Both the position numbers and the translations under genes were made by a program. From contig CAUZEQ010000020.1 in assembly GCA_963578885.1 (NCBI GenBank), positions 1-29,570 on the forward strand: a stretch of DNA of 29,570 nucleotides, written 5' to 3'. The notes under the pieces were generated by a model. The model ran no database searches, was not told the origin of the DNA, and saw nothing but the letters and a program-made list of their open reading frames with translations. Position 1 is the stretch's first letter. Every line of letters starts with the position of its first letter. The stretch comes from UBA8437 sp963578885. Lineage in GTDB: Bacteria; Planctomycetota; Planctomycetia; Planctomycetales; Planctomycetaceae. Below are positions 23,625 to 29,570 of this stretch, one piece after another.

Positions 23625-24713
23625 CTACTTGGGAAACGTCTTGGGCGGCTTGATGTGCTGCCAGCCTTCGCCGGAGAGCGCCTTGAGAAATGCCACCAGG
23701 TCGCTCTTGTCCTGCTTGCTCAACTTCAACGGCTTCAGACGACGGTCGAGGTTGGGGTTCTTGATCCCCCCCGTGTCGTAATGCTCGACCACCTGCTCGA
23801 GCGTCTTGAACCGCCCGTCGTGCATGTAGGGCCCGGTGTTTTCGATTTCACGCAGGCTGGGAACCTTGAACGACCCCTTGTCGGAGTCTTTCCCGGTGAC
23901 CAGGAATCGGCCCAGGTCGGGCTTGGGCCTGTCCATGCCGATGCCGATGTTCTCGAACGACCCGTCGGTGAAATTGAACCCCAGGTGGCAACTGTCGCAG
24001 GCGACCTTCTTGAAGAAGATGTTGAAGCCTCGTTGCTGCGAGGCATTCAGAGCGGCTTTGTCGCCGTTGATGTAGCGGTCGTAGGGAGCATTGCCCGAGA
24101 GCACGGTACGTTCGAAGGTGGCGATAGCCTTGCCCACGTGGTCGATCGTGAAGTTGGAGGTTCCAAAGACCTTGGCGAAGCGTTCGCGGTAGTTGCCGAT
24201 CTTCTTGAGCCGATCGACGACCGCCCCGTGAGCCGCCTTCTCGCTCTTGAGATTGGTCATCTCGATCGGGTTGGCAATCGGTCCCACGGCCTGGGCTTCC
24301 AGCGACGGGGCGCGTCCGTCCCAGAACTGGCGTGTCGAATAGGCTCGGTTGATCACCGTCGGAGCACTGCGGCCCCCCTTCTGCCCGTTGATCCCCGTGG
24401 AAACCGGGGCGCCGTCGGTGTAGCCCTTGGCCGGGGAATGGCACGTCGCACAGGAGACCGTGTTGTCGGTACTCAGCCGCTTGTCGAAGTACAGCAGCCG
24501 ACCTAGCTCGACCTTGGCCGCCGAGTACGGGTTGTCCTCGGGGAAGTAGACCGGAGGCAACCCGAAGGGCACCTTCGGCTCCGCCTCGGCCTCAGCCGCA
24601 ATCGCCTCGGAGGGCACGCTGCCGGGGCCGACCAGCATTCCTGCGACCAGCATCACCAAACACAGCAGCGGGAACCCCAGCGAGATGGCGGCGGGCGAGA
24701 CGTTCTTCATCAC
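23625..24713 (-). CDS. Di-haem cytochrome c peroxidase (MauG/CcpA family)
   Basis: 362 residues with a signal peptide (hydrophobic segment about 10-29). Two haem c sites are present: C88-A-T-C-H92 and C239-D-S-C-H243. Between them are the usual N-R-A-Y, F-W-D-G-R-A and I-E-M segments, and after them G-P-Y-M-H-D-G-R with the distal Met. The layout matches bacterial di-haem peroxidases and MauG-like enzymes in the periplasm, which use H2O2. The start may be ATG 24713 or the next ATG at 24710. It follows a Cys/His-rich exported protein on the same strand, with an inverted-repeat structure in the 121-bp gap. Confidence 0.93.
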   Translation of the reverse strand: MMKNVSPAAISLGFPLLCLVMLVAGMLVGPGSVPSEAIAAEAEAEPKVPFGLPPVYFPEDNPYSAAKVELGRLLYFDKRLSTDNTVSCATCHSPAKGYTDGAPVSTGINGQKGGRSAPTVINRAYSTRQFWDGRAPSLEAQAVGPIANPIEMTNLKSEKAAHGAVVDRLKKIGNYRERFAKVFGTSNFTIDHVGKAIATFERTVLSGNAPYDRYINGDKAALNASQQRGFNIFFKKVACDSCHLGFNFTDGSFENIGIGMDRPKPDLGRFLVTGKDSDKGSFKVPSLREIENTGPYMHDGRFKTLEQVVEHYDTGGIKNPNLDRRLKPLKLSKQDKSDLVAFLKALSGEGWQHIKPPKTFPK

Positions 24714-24762
24714 TTCTTCACCATTTCTTCACAACGCCTTCACCACGCTCTTCTGATACCCG

Positions 24763-24821
24763 ACCCCGACATCCGCGCCGGCAGCCGATTCACTCGAATC
24801 GGCGGCGGGAAACGTCGGGGT
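24763..24821. terminator. Nested inverted repeats between two exported-protein genes
   Basis: An outer perfect 8-bp pair (ACCCCGAC at 24763-24770, GTCGGGGT at 24814-24821) encloses an inner perfect hairpin GCCGATTC-ACTC-GAATCGGC (24784-24803). It starts 13 bp after the stop of the Cys/His-rich gene and precedes the peroxidase gene. No T-run follows on the minus strand, so it may be a terminator, an mRNA-stabilising structure or an attenuator. Confidence 0.6.
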
Positions 24822-24834
24822 CCCTTCAGGCGGA

Positions 24835-25383
24835 CTACTTCTTCTTGACCGTGCCCTGCACGAAGATCGCCTTCTGGCCCTCGACCTCCGAAAGGGTCCC
24901 GCTGACGCGGACGATGTGAGCCATGTGCTCGATCGCCTGCTTGCGGAAGGAGGTCAGGCCGTCACGACGCGAGTTGTGCTCTTCGTCGATCAGCAGGTAG
25001 ATCGAACCGTCCTTGGTCAACAGCCCGATCGGCTGACCGAGCGCGGCACACTTCTGGCCGCAACCACGATGCTTGTCGCCGTGCTTGCCAACCTGCATGT
25101 AACAAGAGAAGTCGATGATCTCGCCGACAACCGCAACCGACTTGCCCGGCAGCGTCTTGCCCAGGATCGAGCTCTGCACCGTCTCGACACTCCAGGGACG
25201 CCCCTTGGTCGCCTTCTTGCCCAGTTCGGCCGAGGGCTTGTCGTAGCTACCGGCGGTCGGACCGGACCAGTCGGGGAACAGGATGCCCTTGCCCTTGGCC
25301 GCAGCCAGGGAAACGCCCAGCAGCAGAGCTGCGGCGAGGGTGGTGTTGATCAGTCGTGTACGCCAGTGAATCGAACGTGCCAT
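24835..25383 (-). CDS. Exported Cys/His-rich protein, possibly metal-binding
   Basis: 182 residues with a signal peptide (hydrophobic 14-28, cleavage near A-A-A-K). A short central cluster D-F-S-C94-Y...H101...H105-x-x-C108-x-x-x-C112 is followed by G-Q-P-I-G-L-L and a beta strand S-I-Y-L-L-I-D-E. The cluster could bind a metal ion or haem-related cofactor. Proteins with this F-S-C-Y...C-x-x-x-C...P-I-G-L-L arrangement are widespread and exported but unassigned, as far as I know. The C-terminal part (V-R-V-S-G-T-L-S...F-V-Q-G-T-V) resembles an OB-fold barrel. AGGAG lies nine bases upstream of ATG 25383. A promoter and palindrome lie upstream. Confidence 0.8.
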   Translation of the reverse strand: MARSIHWRTRLINTTLAAALLLGVSLAAAKGKGILFPDWSGPTAGSYDKPSAELGKKATKGRPWSVETVQSSILGKTLPGKSVAVVGEIIDFSCYMQVGKHGDKHRGCGQKCAALGQPIGLLTKDGSIYLLIDEEHNSRRDGLTSFRKQAIEHMAHIVRVSGTLSEVEGQKAIFVQGTVKKK

Positions 25384-25452
25384 CTCAGTGTCTCCTACAG
25401 ATGTCTGATCGAGTGGTCATTGCGAACCGTTCGCGGCAAAGCGCGGCAAAGC

Positions 25453-25470
25453 GGGGGAACCGGTTCCCCC
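25453..25470. promoter_or_regulatory. 18-bp perfect palindrome GGGGGAACCGGTTCCCCC
   Basis: A perfect dyad with no spacer lies about ten bases downstream of a -10 box on the minus strand, at or just after the likely transcription start of the Cys/His-rich gene. It fits an operator, or else the terminator of the HAD gene whose stop is 24 bp away. Confidence 0.55.
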
Positions 25471-25479
25471 AGCCGAAGT

Positions 25480-25509
25480 ACTATACCCGTCGGTCACTCG
25501 GACTCGCAA
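25480..25509 (-). promoter_or_regulatory. Sigma-70-like promoter for the Cys/His-rich gene
   Basis: On the minus strand -35 TTGCGA (25504-25509) and -10 TATAGT (25480-25485) are spaced by 18 bp. The -35 box is inside the last codons of the HAD gene. The leader would be about 90 nt and include the palindrome at 25453-25470. Confidence 0.5.
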
Positions 25510-26117
25510 GCGGCCGAGACCCCTGCCCGGGCCAGTGCCGCCTGCAGGGACTCGACCCCGCTGAAGACCGTGCCCGCGAGCCCCAGCGCCCGAGCCGCCT
25601 CGACATTTTCCGGCAGATCGTCCACGAAAAAGCACTCGCCCGCCTCGCAACCGGCCAGCTCGATCGCCGCCTGGTAGATCTCCGCTGCAGGCTTCATCGC
25701 CCCGACTTCGAAGCTGAACACCAGCTCATCAAAACGCTCGAGCACATCCCACTGCCGGCCGATCCACTCGACATGCGGCGGGCAGGTGTTTGAGACGACG
25801 ATCAGCCGCAGGCCGGCCCGCTTCAGCCGGTCAATCACCCGCAGCAGCGGCTCGTTGAGCGTGAAGATATCCGAGGCGGCTCGCATCAGTGCCGTCTCAT
25901 CGATCTCACGCCCGACCCGCCCCTGGAGCTCGTCGCGGACCGCCTCGGCGTCGATTTCTCCTCGCTCAAAACGCCCCTGCAGCCCCGAATCCCACAACCA
26001 CTCGCGGATCTGTTGACCCGAGGCACCACAGACCTCGCCCATCGCCGCAAACATCCGATCGTGCGAGAAGTCGACCAGGACGCGTCCCATGTCGAACATG
26101 ATGCAGCGGATTCTCAT
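25494..26117 (-). CDS. HAD-superfamily phosphatase (IA subfamily, YihX-like)
   Basis: About 207 residues from ATG 26117; the frame extends to GTG 26129. Motif I F-D-M-G-R-V-L-V has the nucleophile Asp9 with Gly in place of the second Asp, as in YihX-like members. Motif II is V-V-S-N-T, motif III contains the Lys of M-K-P-A-A-E-I-Y, and motif IV is F-F-V-D-D-L-P-E-N-V-E-A-A. The helical cap lies between about residues 15 and 85. It hydrolyses a small phosphorylated metabolite, sugar phosphate being the usual guess; the substrate is unknown. It has no signal peptide and is divergent from the ACT protein gene. Confidence 0.92.
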   Translation of the reverse strand: MRIRCIMFDMGRVLVDFSHDRMFAAMGEVCGASGQQIREWLWDSGLQGRFERGEIDAEAVRDELQGRVGREIDETALMRAASDIFTLNEPLLRVIDRLKRAGLRLIVVSNTCPPHVEWIGRQWDVLERFDELVFSFEVGAMKPAAEIYQAAIELAGCEAGECFFVDDLPENVEAARALGLAGTVFSGVESLQAALARAGVSAACESE

Positions 26118-26136
26118 CAGCCCGCTCACCGGCGAA

Positions 26137-26166
26137 TTGACACTCTCTTTGCAGCTATCCTAGAGT
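26137..26166 (+). promoter_or_regulatory. Promoter for the ACT-domain gene
   Basis: A consensus -35 TTGACA (26137-26142) and a -10 TAGAGT (26161-26166) with an 18-bp spacer lie about 70 bp upstream of the ACT gene start, in the divergent gap with the HAD gene. Confidence 0.6.
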
Positions 26167-26235
26167 GTGAGCCGCGGGGCGTCAGGCGAGAGCGGTTTTG
26201 GCTCCGCGGGCCTCGCCAGGAAAGGCCGGTAGTCG

Positions 26236-26736
26236 ATGAGTGAAGGCGGCGAAGCGTACACCGATCCGGCGACGATGCATGGCCGCGACTGGCCCTGCCT
26301 GCGGCAGTTCTGCGTCTTCATGGAAAACCGGGTCGGTCGGCTGCACAACCTGATGCGGCGGCTCGAGCGGGATGACCTGAGGATCATTGCACTCTCGATC
26401 GATGACAGCGTCGATTGTGCCGTCGTGCGACTGATGTTCGACAACTTCGAACGCGCCCGCGAATTGCTGCAACTGGGTGGGTATTCGTCGATCGAGACTG
26501 ACATCATCGGAGTCGAATTGCCCGAGGCGCCTCAGCCGTTCCTCGCCGTCTGCTCGACATTGCTGCAGGCCGAGATCAACATCCACTACACCTACCCGCT
26601 GCTGTACCGCCGCAGCGGCCGGGCCGGCATCGCGCTGTACGTCGACGACATCGATCGCGGTCTCGAACTGCTCTCAGAAACCGGCCACCGCCTGATCACC
26701 GAAGACGACCTGCTCAACGACGACGAGTTCTTCTAG
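26236..26736 (+). CDS. Tandem ACT-domain protein
   Basis: 166 residues, cytoplasmic. Two ACT-like modules are visible: about 22-85 (F-C-V-F-M-E-N-R-V-G-R-L-H-N-L-M-R-R-L, then I-I-A-L-S-I-D-D) and about 95-155 (a second strand-helix-strand with A-E-I-N-I-H-Y-T-Y-P-L). N-R-x-G-x-L is the usual ligand-binding turn of ACT domains, which sense amino acids. The last residues are acidic (D-D-L-L-N-D-D-E-F-F). No catalytic domain is attached, so it is probably a stand-alone regulator. A consensus-like promoter lies upstream; no strong ribosome site is seen before ATG 26236. Confidence 0.88.
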   Translation: MSEGGEAYTDPATMHGRDWPCLRQFCVFMENRVGRLHNLMRRLERDDLRIIALSIDDSVDCAVVRLMFDNFERARELLQLGGYSSIETDIIGVELPEAPQPFLAVCSTLLQAEINIHYTYPLLYRRSGRAGIALYVDDIDRGLELLSETGHRLITEDDLLNDDEFF

Positions 26737-26756
26737 CCCCCGGGCCCGTCGCCCGT

Positions 26757-26798
26757 CTCTCCTCTCTCCTCTCTCCTCTCTCCTCTCTCCTCTCTCCC
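26757..26798. repeat. 7-bp tandem repeat CTCTCCT, 6 copies
   Basis: Six heptamer copies (the last is CTCTCCC) lie between the ACT gene and the SMP-30 gene, ending 11 bp before the SMP-30 ATG. It is a pyrimidine-only tract on the + strand. Confidence 0.95.
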
Positions 26799-26809
26799 AA
26801 GGCCCCGCG

Positions 26810-27775
26810 ATGACCATCGACCACCACGCCGTCGGGCTCCCGGTCGGCTACCACTGTGAGGGTGCCGACGTCACCCCGGCCACCGCGGTGTCATTTCTTG
26901 AGGGTCCGGCGTGCACGCGTGAGGGGACCGTCTACTTCAGCGACATCGCCAACAACCGCATCCTGACCTACACGCCGGGCATCGAGGGGTTCGAGGTCTT
27001 CCGCGAGCCAAGCGGTCGGGCCAACGGGCTGTTGCTGGACCACGACGGTCGGTTGCTGGTCTGCGAGGGGAACGAGCACGGTGACGATGACGGCGGGCGG
27101 CGGATGACTCGCACCGACCTGGCCACCGGCGAGGTCGAGGTTCTGACCGACAACTACCTTGGCCAACGCTACAACGCCCCCAACGACGTGGCCGCCCGCA
27201 GCAACGGCCAGATCTTCTTCACCGACCCCTGCTACGGCGACCGCTCGTCGATGGAACTCGACCACGACAGCGTCTACCGCATCGACACCGACACCTCGGT
27301 GACCCGCATCCTGACTCAGCCCGAGATCCAACGCCCCAACGGCATTCACCTCTCCCCCGACGAAACCACCCTGTACCTCGTCGACAGTTGTCCCGTCGTG
27401 GGCGGCAACCGTAAGATCTGGGCCTTCGATCTCTCCGAGGACGGCACCCCCTCGGGGCAGCGTGTCGTCTACGACTTTGCACCGGGCCGCGGCGGCGACG
27501 GGATGACCGTCGACAGCCAGGGCACCCTCTACATCGCCGCGGGCATCACCCGCTCGCGAGGCCCCCACGAGAGCTCCGATATCCCTCCGGGGATCTGGGT
27601 GGTCACACCCGATGGCGAGGTCCAGGGCCGGATCCCGATCGTCGAAGACGTGCTGACCAACGTGACCTTCGGCGGTGACGACCTGAAGACGCTCTACATC
27701 GCCGCCGGCAAGACGCTGTTCACCACGCGGGTCGAAATCGCCGGCTGGGCCGTTCATCGGCAGGCCGACTCATGA
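26810..27775 (+). CDS. SMP-30/gluconolactonase-family protein
   Basis: 321 residues of a six-bladed beta-propeller. Metal-site residues typical of the family are visible: Glu31 in L-E-G-P-A, Asn in Y-N-A-P-N-D-V, Asn in R-P-N-G-I-H and Asp in G-G-D-G-M-T-V-D. L-S-P-D-E-T-T-L-Y is the usual strand of a late blade. The family hydrolyses sugar lactones or related esters using a divalent metal. There is no signal peptide. It overlaps the MoaB-like gene by 4 bp. Translation start depends on an ATG just after a pyrimidine repeat; no clear ribosome site is seen. Confidence 0.92.
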   Translation: MTIDHHAVGLPVGYHCEGADVTPATAVSFLEGPACTREGTVYFSDIANNRILTYTPGIEGFEVFREPSGRANGLLLDHDGRLLVCEGNEHGDDDGGRRMTRTDLATGEVEVLTDNYLGQRYNAPNDVAARSNGQIFFTDPCYGDRSSMELDHDSVYRIDTDTSVTRILTQPEIQRPNGIHLSPDETTLYLVDSCPVVGGNRKIWAFDLSEDGTPSGQRVVYDFAPGRGGDGMTVDSQGTLYIAAGITRSRGPHESSDIPPGIWVVTPDGEVQGRIPIVEDVLTNVTFGGDDLKTLYIAAGKTLFTTRVEIAGWAVHRQADS

Positions 27776-28317
27776 GCCAGTCGGGTCCCGAATCGAGTCA
27801 TCGCGATCACGAGGCAGCCAGCTCGGGCATCGACGGCATCGGCTTCGCCATCATCACGCTCTCGGACACCCGTACCGAGGAAACTGACAAGAGCGGCGGG
27901 TTTCTGCGTGAAGCGATCGAGGCGGCCGGTCACAGCGTGGCGCGGTACGAGATCGTCAGCGACGACCCGGATGCCATCGCCGTGGCCCTGGACACGGCGC
28001 TCGGCGATCCGGCCGTCGGGGTGGTGATCACCACCGGCGGCACCGGCATCTCGGCGCGGGACTCGGCCTACGAGACCATCTCGGCCCGACTCGACAAGCA
28101 GCTCGACGGATTCGGCGAGTTGTTCCGGATGCTGAGTTTCGAGGAGATCGGTGCCGCGGCGATGCTCAGCCGAGCCGTCGGCGGCATCGCCTCGGGCCGC
28201 CCGCTGTTCGCCTTGCCCGGCTCGACCGCGGCGGTCCGGCTGGCGATCGAGAAGTTGATCCTGCCCCAGGTCGCTCACCTGCACCACGAACTGACACGTC
28301 ACGCGACCGGATCATGA
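27772..28317 (+). CDS. moaB: MoaB/MogA-like molybdopterin-binding protein
   Basis: 181 residues. The core contains T-L-S-D-T-R, V-I-T-T-G-G-T-G-I-S-A-R-D and F-A-L-P-G-S, the signature of the MoaB/MogA/MoeA-C family, which adenylates molybdopterin during molybdenum-cofactor synthesis. S-F-E-E-I-G-A-A-A-M-L-S-R and G-R-P-L-F-A-L-P-G fit MoaB. An N-terminal extension of about 20 polar residues (E-S-S-H-R-D-H-E-A) is not part of the fold. It overlaps the SMP-30 gene and the following membrane gene by 4 bp each. No molybdoenzyme is visible in the window. Confidence 0.92.
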   Translation: MSQSGPESSHRDHEAASSGIDGIGFAIITLSDTRTEETDKSGGFLREAIEAAGHSVARYEIVSDDPDAIAVALDTALGDPAVGVVITTGGTGISARDSAYETISARLDKQLDGFGELFRMLSFEEIGAAAMLSRAVGGIASGRPLFALPGSTAAVRLAIEKLILPQVAHLHHELTRHATGS

Positions 28318-29330
28318 CGGCCGAAATTCCGCTGGGGGGTCTCGGGCGAGTCTGGACGTGGAGACTCATTCGCTGGGGCGTGCTGGCCCTCGTGCTGGGA
28401 GTGGTCTCTTGGCGGGCGACATCGCTGTGGCAGGAGGGCCAACGGGCCGGTGGCGAGGTGACCTGGCGGTGGGGCTGGCTGGCGGCCGCCGCGGTGGTCT
28501 ACCTGGTCGGCTGGCTGCCGAGTGCCTGGTTCTGGCGAAGGCTGCTGGCGGGGTCGGGGTACACCGTCGGCTGGTGGCCGTTGCTGCGGGCCTACTACTG
28601 CGGTCACCTGGGCAAGTACATCCCGGGCAAGGCCGGAGTGCTGGTGATCCGGGCGGGGCTGTTGAAGTCGTCGGGGGTGCCGGCGGCGACGGCCGCGTGG
28701 ACGGCGACCTGGGAGACTCTGCTGGCGATGGGTGTGGGAGGCGTGCTGGGCCTGGGGCTGGCTCCGTGGCTGCTGAGCGAGGAGGTCCTGGCCGGGTTGC
28801 CCGGCCCGCTGCAGGCCGTCGGCCGCTACCCGCTGGTCACCGCCATTGTGGTGGCCACCGCCGCACTGGCCGGGTTTCCCTGGTTGACCCGGCTGGTCAC
28901 CCGCCTGACCCGACGAGTGACCGGCGATCGGTCGGCCGACGTGTCGCTATCGGCCCCGCAGGTGCTGTGCGGGGCGGTGGTGATGACGGGGGGCTGGTTC
29001 TGCCACGGTCTGAGCCTGTGGTTTACGCTGGAGGGCGTGGGTGCTTCGCCGGTCTCGAGCTGCCCCGCCGAGACCCTGGCCGGGTTGACCGCGGTGGTCG
29101 GTTTGGCCACGTCGCTGGGCTTCGCGGCGATCTTTGCACCCGGGGGGGTCGGCGTGCGCGAGGCAGTGCTGATCGAAGGACTGGCCAAATCGGGCGTCGG
29201 ATTGCAACCGGCCGTGATCGGCTCGGTGGCATTGCGTGCCGCCTGGCTGCTGGCTGAATTGATCGCCTCGGGGGCGCTATACTATGGTCATCGCCCTGCC
29301 CCATCCTCCACACCGGATTCGGACCGCTGA
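28314..29330 (+). CDS. Flippase-like membrane protein (LPG synthase TM region, UPF0104)
   Basis: 338 residues with about eight membrane helices. H-L-G-K-Y-I-P-G-K-A-G (about 101-111) is the conserved motif of the lysylphosphatidylglycerol synthase transmembrane family (YbhN/AglD), and F-A-P-G-G-V-G-V-R-E-A (about 274-284) is the second one. Members are thought to move or present lipid-linked substrates and often stand beside glycosyltransferases, as here: the GT2 gene starts one base inside this stop. There is no aminoacyl-transfer domain. It overlaps the MoaB-like gene by 4 bp. Confidence 0.9.
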   Translation: MTAEIPLGGLGRVWTWRLIRWGVLALVLGVVSWRATSLWQEGQRAGGEVTWRWGWLAAAAVVYLVGWLPSAWFWRRLLAGSGYTVGWWPLLRAYYCGHLGKYIPGKAGVLVIRAGLLKSSGVPAATAAWTATWETLLAMGVGGVLGLGLAPWLLSEEVLAGLPGPLQAVGRYPLVTAIVVATAALAGFPWLTRLVTRLTRRVTGDRSADVSLSAPQVLCGAVVMTGGWFCHGLSLWFTLEGVGASPVSSCPAETLAGLTAVVGLATSLGFAAIFAPGGVGVREAVLIEGLAKSGVGLQPAVIGSVALRAAWLLAELIASGALYYGHRPAPSSTPDSDR

Positions 29331-29570
29331 TGCTCTCGATCGTCGTCCCCGTCTTGAACGAAGAGCAGAGCCTCGACGAGCTGCATGCCCAGATCGCAGC
29401 GACGTGCAGCGAGCACGGGATCGAGTGGGAATTGATCCTGGTCGACGACGGGTCCCGTGACGGGTCGTGGGCGGTGATCGGCTCGCTCGCCGAAACCCAT
29501 CACCAGGTCTCGGGGATCCGTCTGAGACGGAACTTCGGCAAGGCGGCCGCGTTGACGGCCGGGATGAAGG
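29330..29570 (+). CDS. GT2 family glycosyltransferase, 3' end outside window
   Basis: About 80 N-terminal residues are seen. L-S-I-V-V-P-V-L-N-E-E-Q-S-L opens the GT-A fold, L-I-L-V-D-D-G-S-R-D-G-S carries the Asp pair for nucleotide-sugar binding, and R-R-N-F-G-K-A-A-A-L-T-A-G matches the dolichol-phosphate-mannose-synthase/GtrB-like group that loads a sugar onto a lipid carrier. ATG 29330 overlaps the upstream stop by one base (TGATG), so it is translationally coupled to the flippase-like protein; together they suggest lipid-linked sugar transfer. Confidence 0.92.
   Translation, partial: MLSIVVPVLNEEQSLDELHAQIAATCSEHGIEWELILVDDGSRDGSWAVIGSLAETHHQVSGIRLRRNFGKAAALTAGMK

Overview
This is a high-GC bacterial chromosome segment, almost certainly from the phylum Planctomycetes (Planctomycetia, Pirellulales/Planctomycetales-like). 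The basis is the gene families: a PSCyt2/PSD1 protein (former DUF1549/DUF1553) followed by a DUF1501 protein and a WD40 protein, a second stand-alone DUF1501 gene, many exported proteins of unknown role, and a very large exported RIFT-barrel (exo-rhamnogalacturonan-lyase-like) protein. I see no phage, insertion sequence or CRISPR array.

Layout. (1) 1-988, end of a conserved planctomycete protein on +. (2) 1044-5995, a minus-strand run read right to left: a small membrane protein with an in-frame TGA, a CxxC thioredoxin-fold protein overlapping it by 4 bp, an unknown exported protein, a triple-rhodanese sulfurtransferase and a copper amine oxidase. (3) 6255-8000, a coiled-coil protein with a possible frameshift, a tiny exported peptide and a degenerate metallophosphoesterase. 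(4) 8211-12707 (+), PSCyt2/PSD1 with an inserted Calx-beta unit, then DUF1501, then WD40, the last two overlapping by 4 bp. (5) 12749-18697 (-), four overlapping genes: membrane protein, methyltransferase, membrane protein, giant exported RIFT-barrel protein. (6) 19060-20583 (+), a second DUF1501. (7) 20726-26117 (-), initiator tRNA-Met, an MFS transporter overlapping asnS, a di-haem peroxidase, a Cys/His-rich exported protein and a HAD phosphatase. (8) 26236-29570 (+), an ACT protein, then SMP-30 lactonase, MoaB-like protein, flippase-like membrane protein and GT2 glycosyltransferase, the last four each overlapping the next by 1-4 bp.

The most notable item is the membrane-protein gene at 5546-5995. 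Read through its TGA at 5906-5908, it gives an uninterrupted 149-residue MerT/MerC-like protein with a U-P-C motif in place of an expected Cys, next to a CAAC thioredoxin-fold gene. A selenoprotein is the natural hypothesis; a simple nonsense mutation is the alternative. Second is the out-of-phase (circularly permuted) Calx-beta repeat spliced into the planctomycete PSCyt2/PSD1 protein. Third is a metallophosphoesterase whose N-terminal metal ligands are all replaced. Short tandem repeats (7-11 bp units) sit at five gene edges.

Much of the window encodes exported or membrane proteins, with only a few housekeeping genes (asnS, tRNA-fMet, moaB-like). Functions for the exported proteins rest on family resemblance only.
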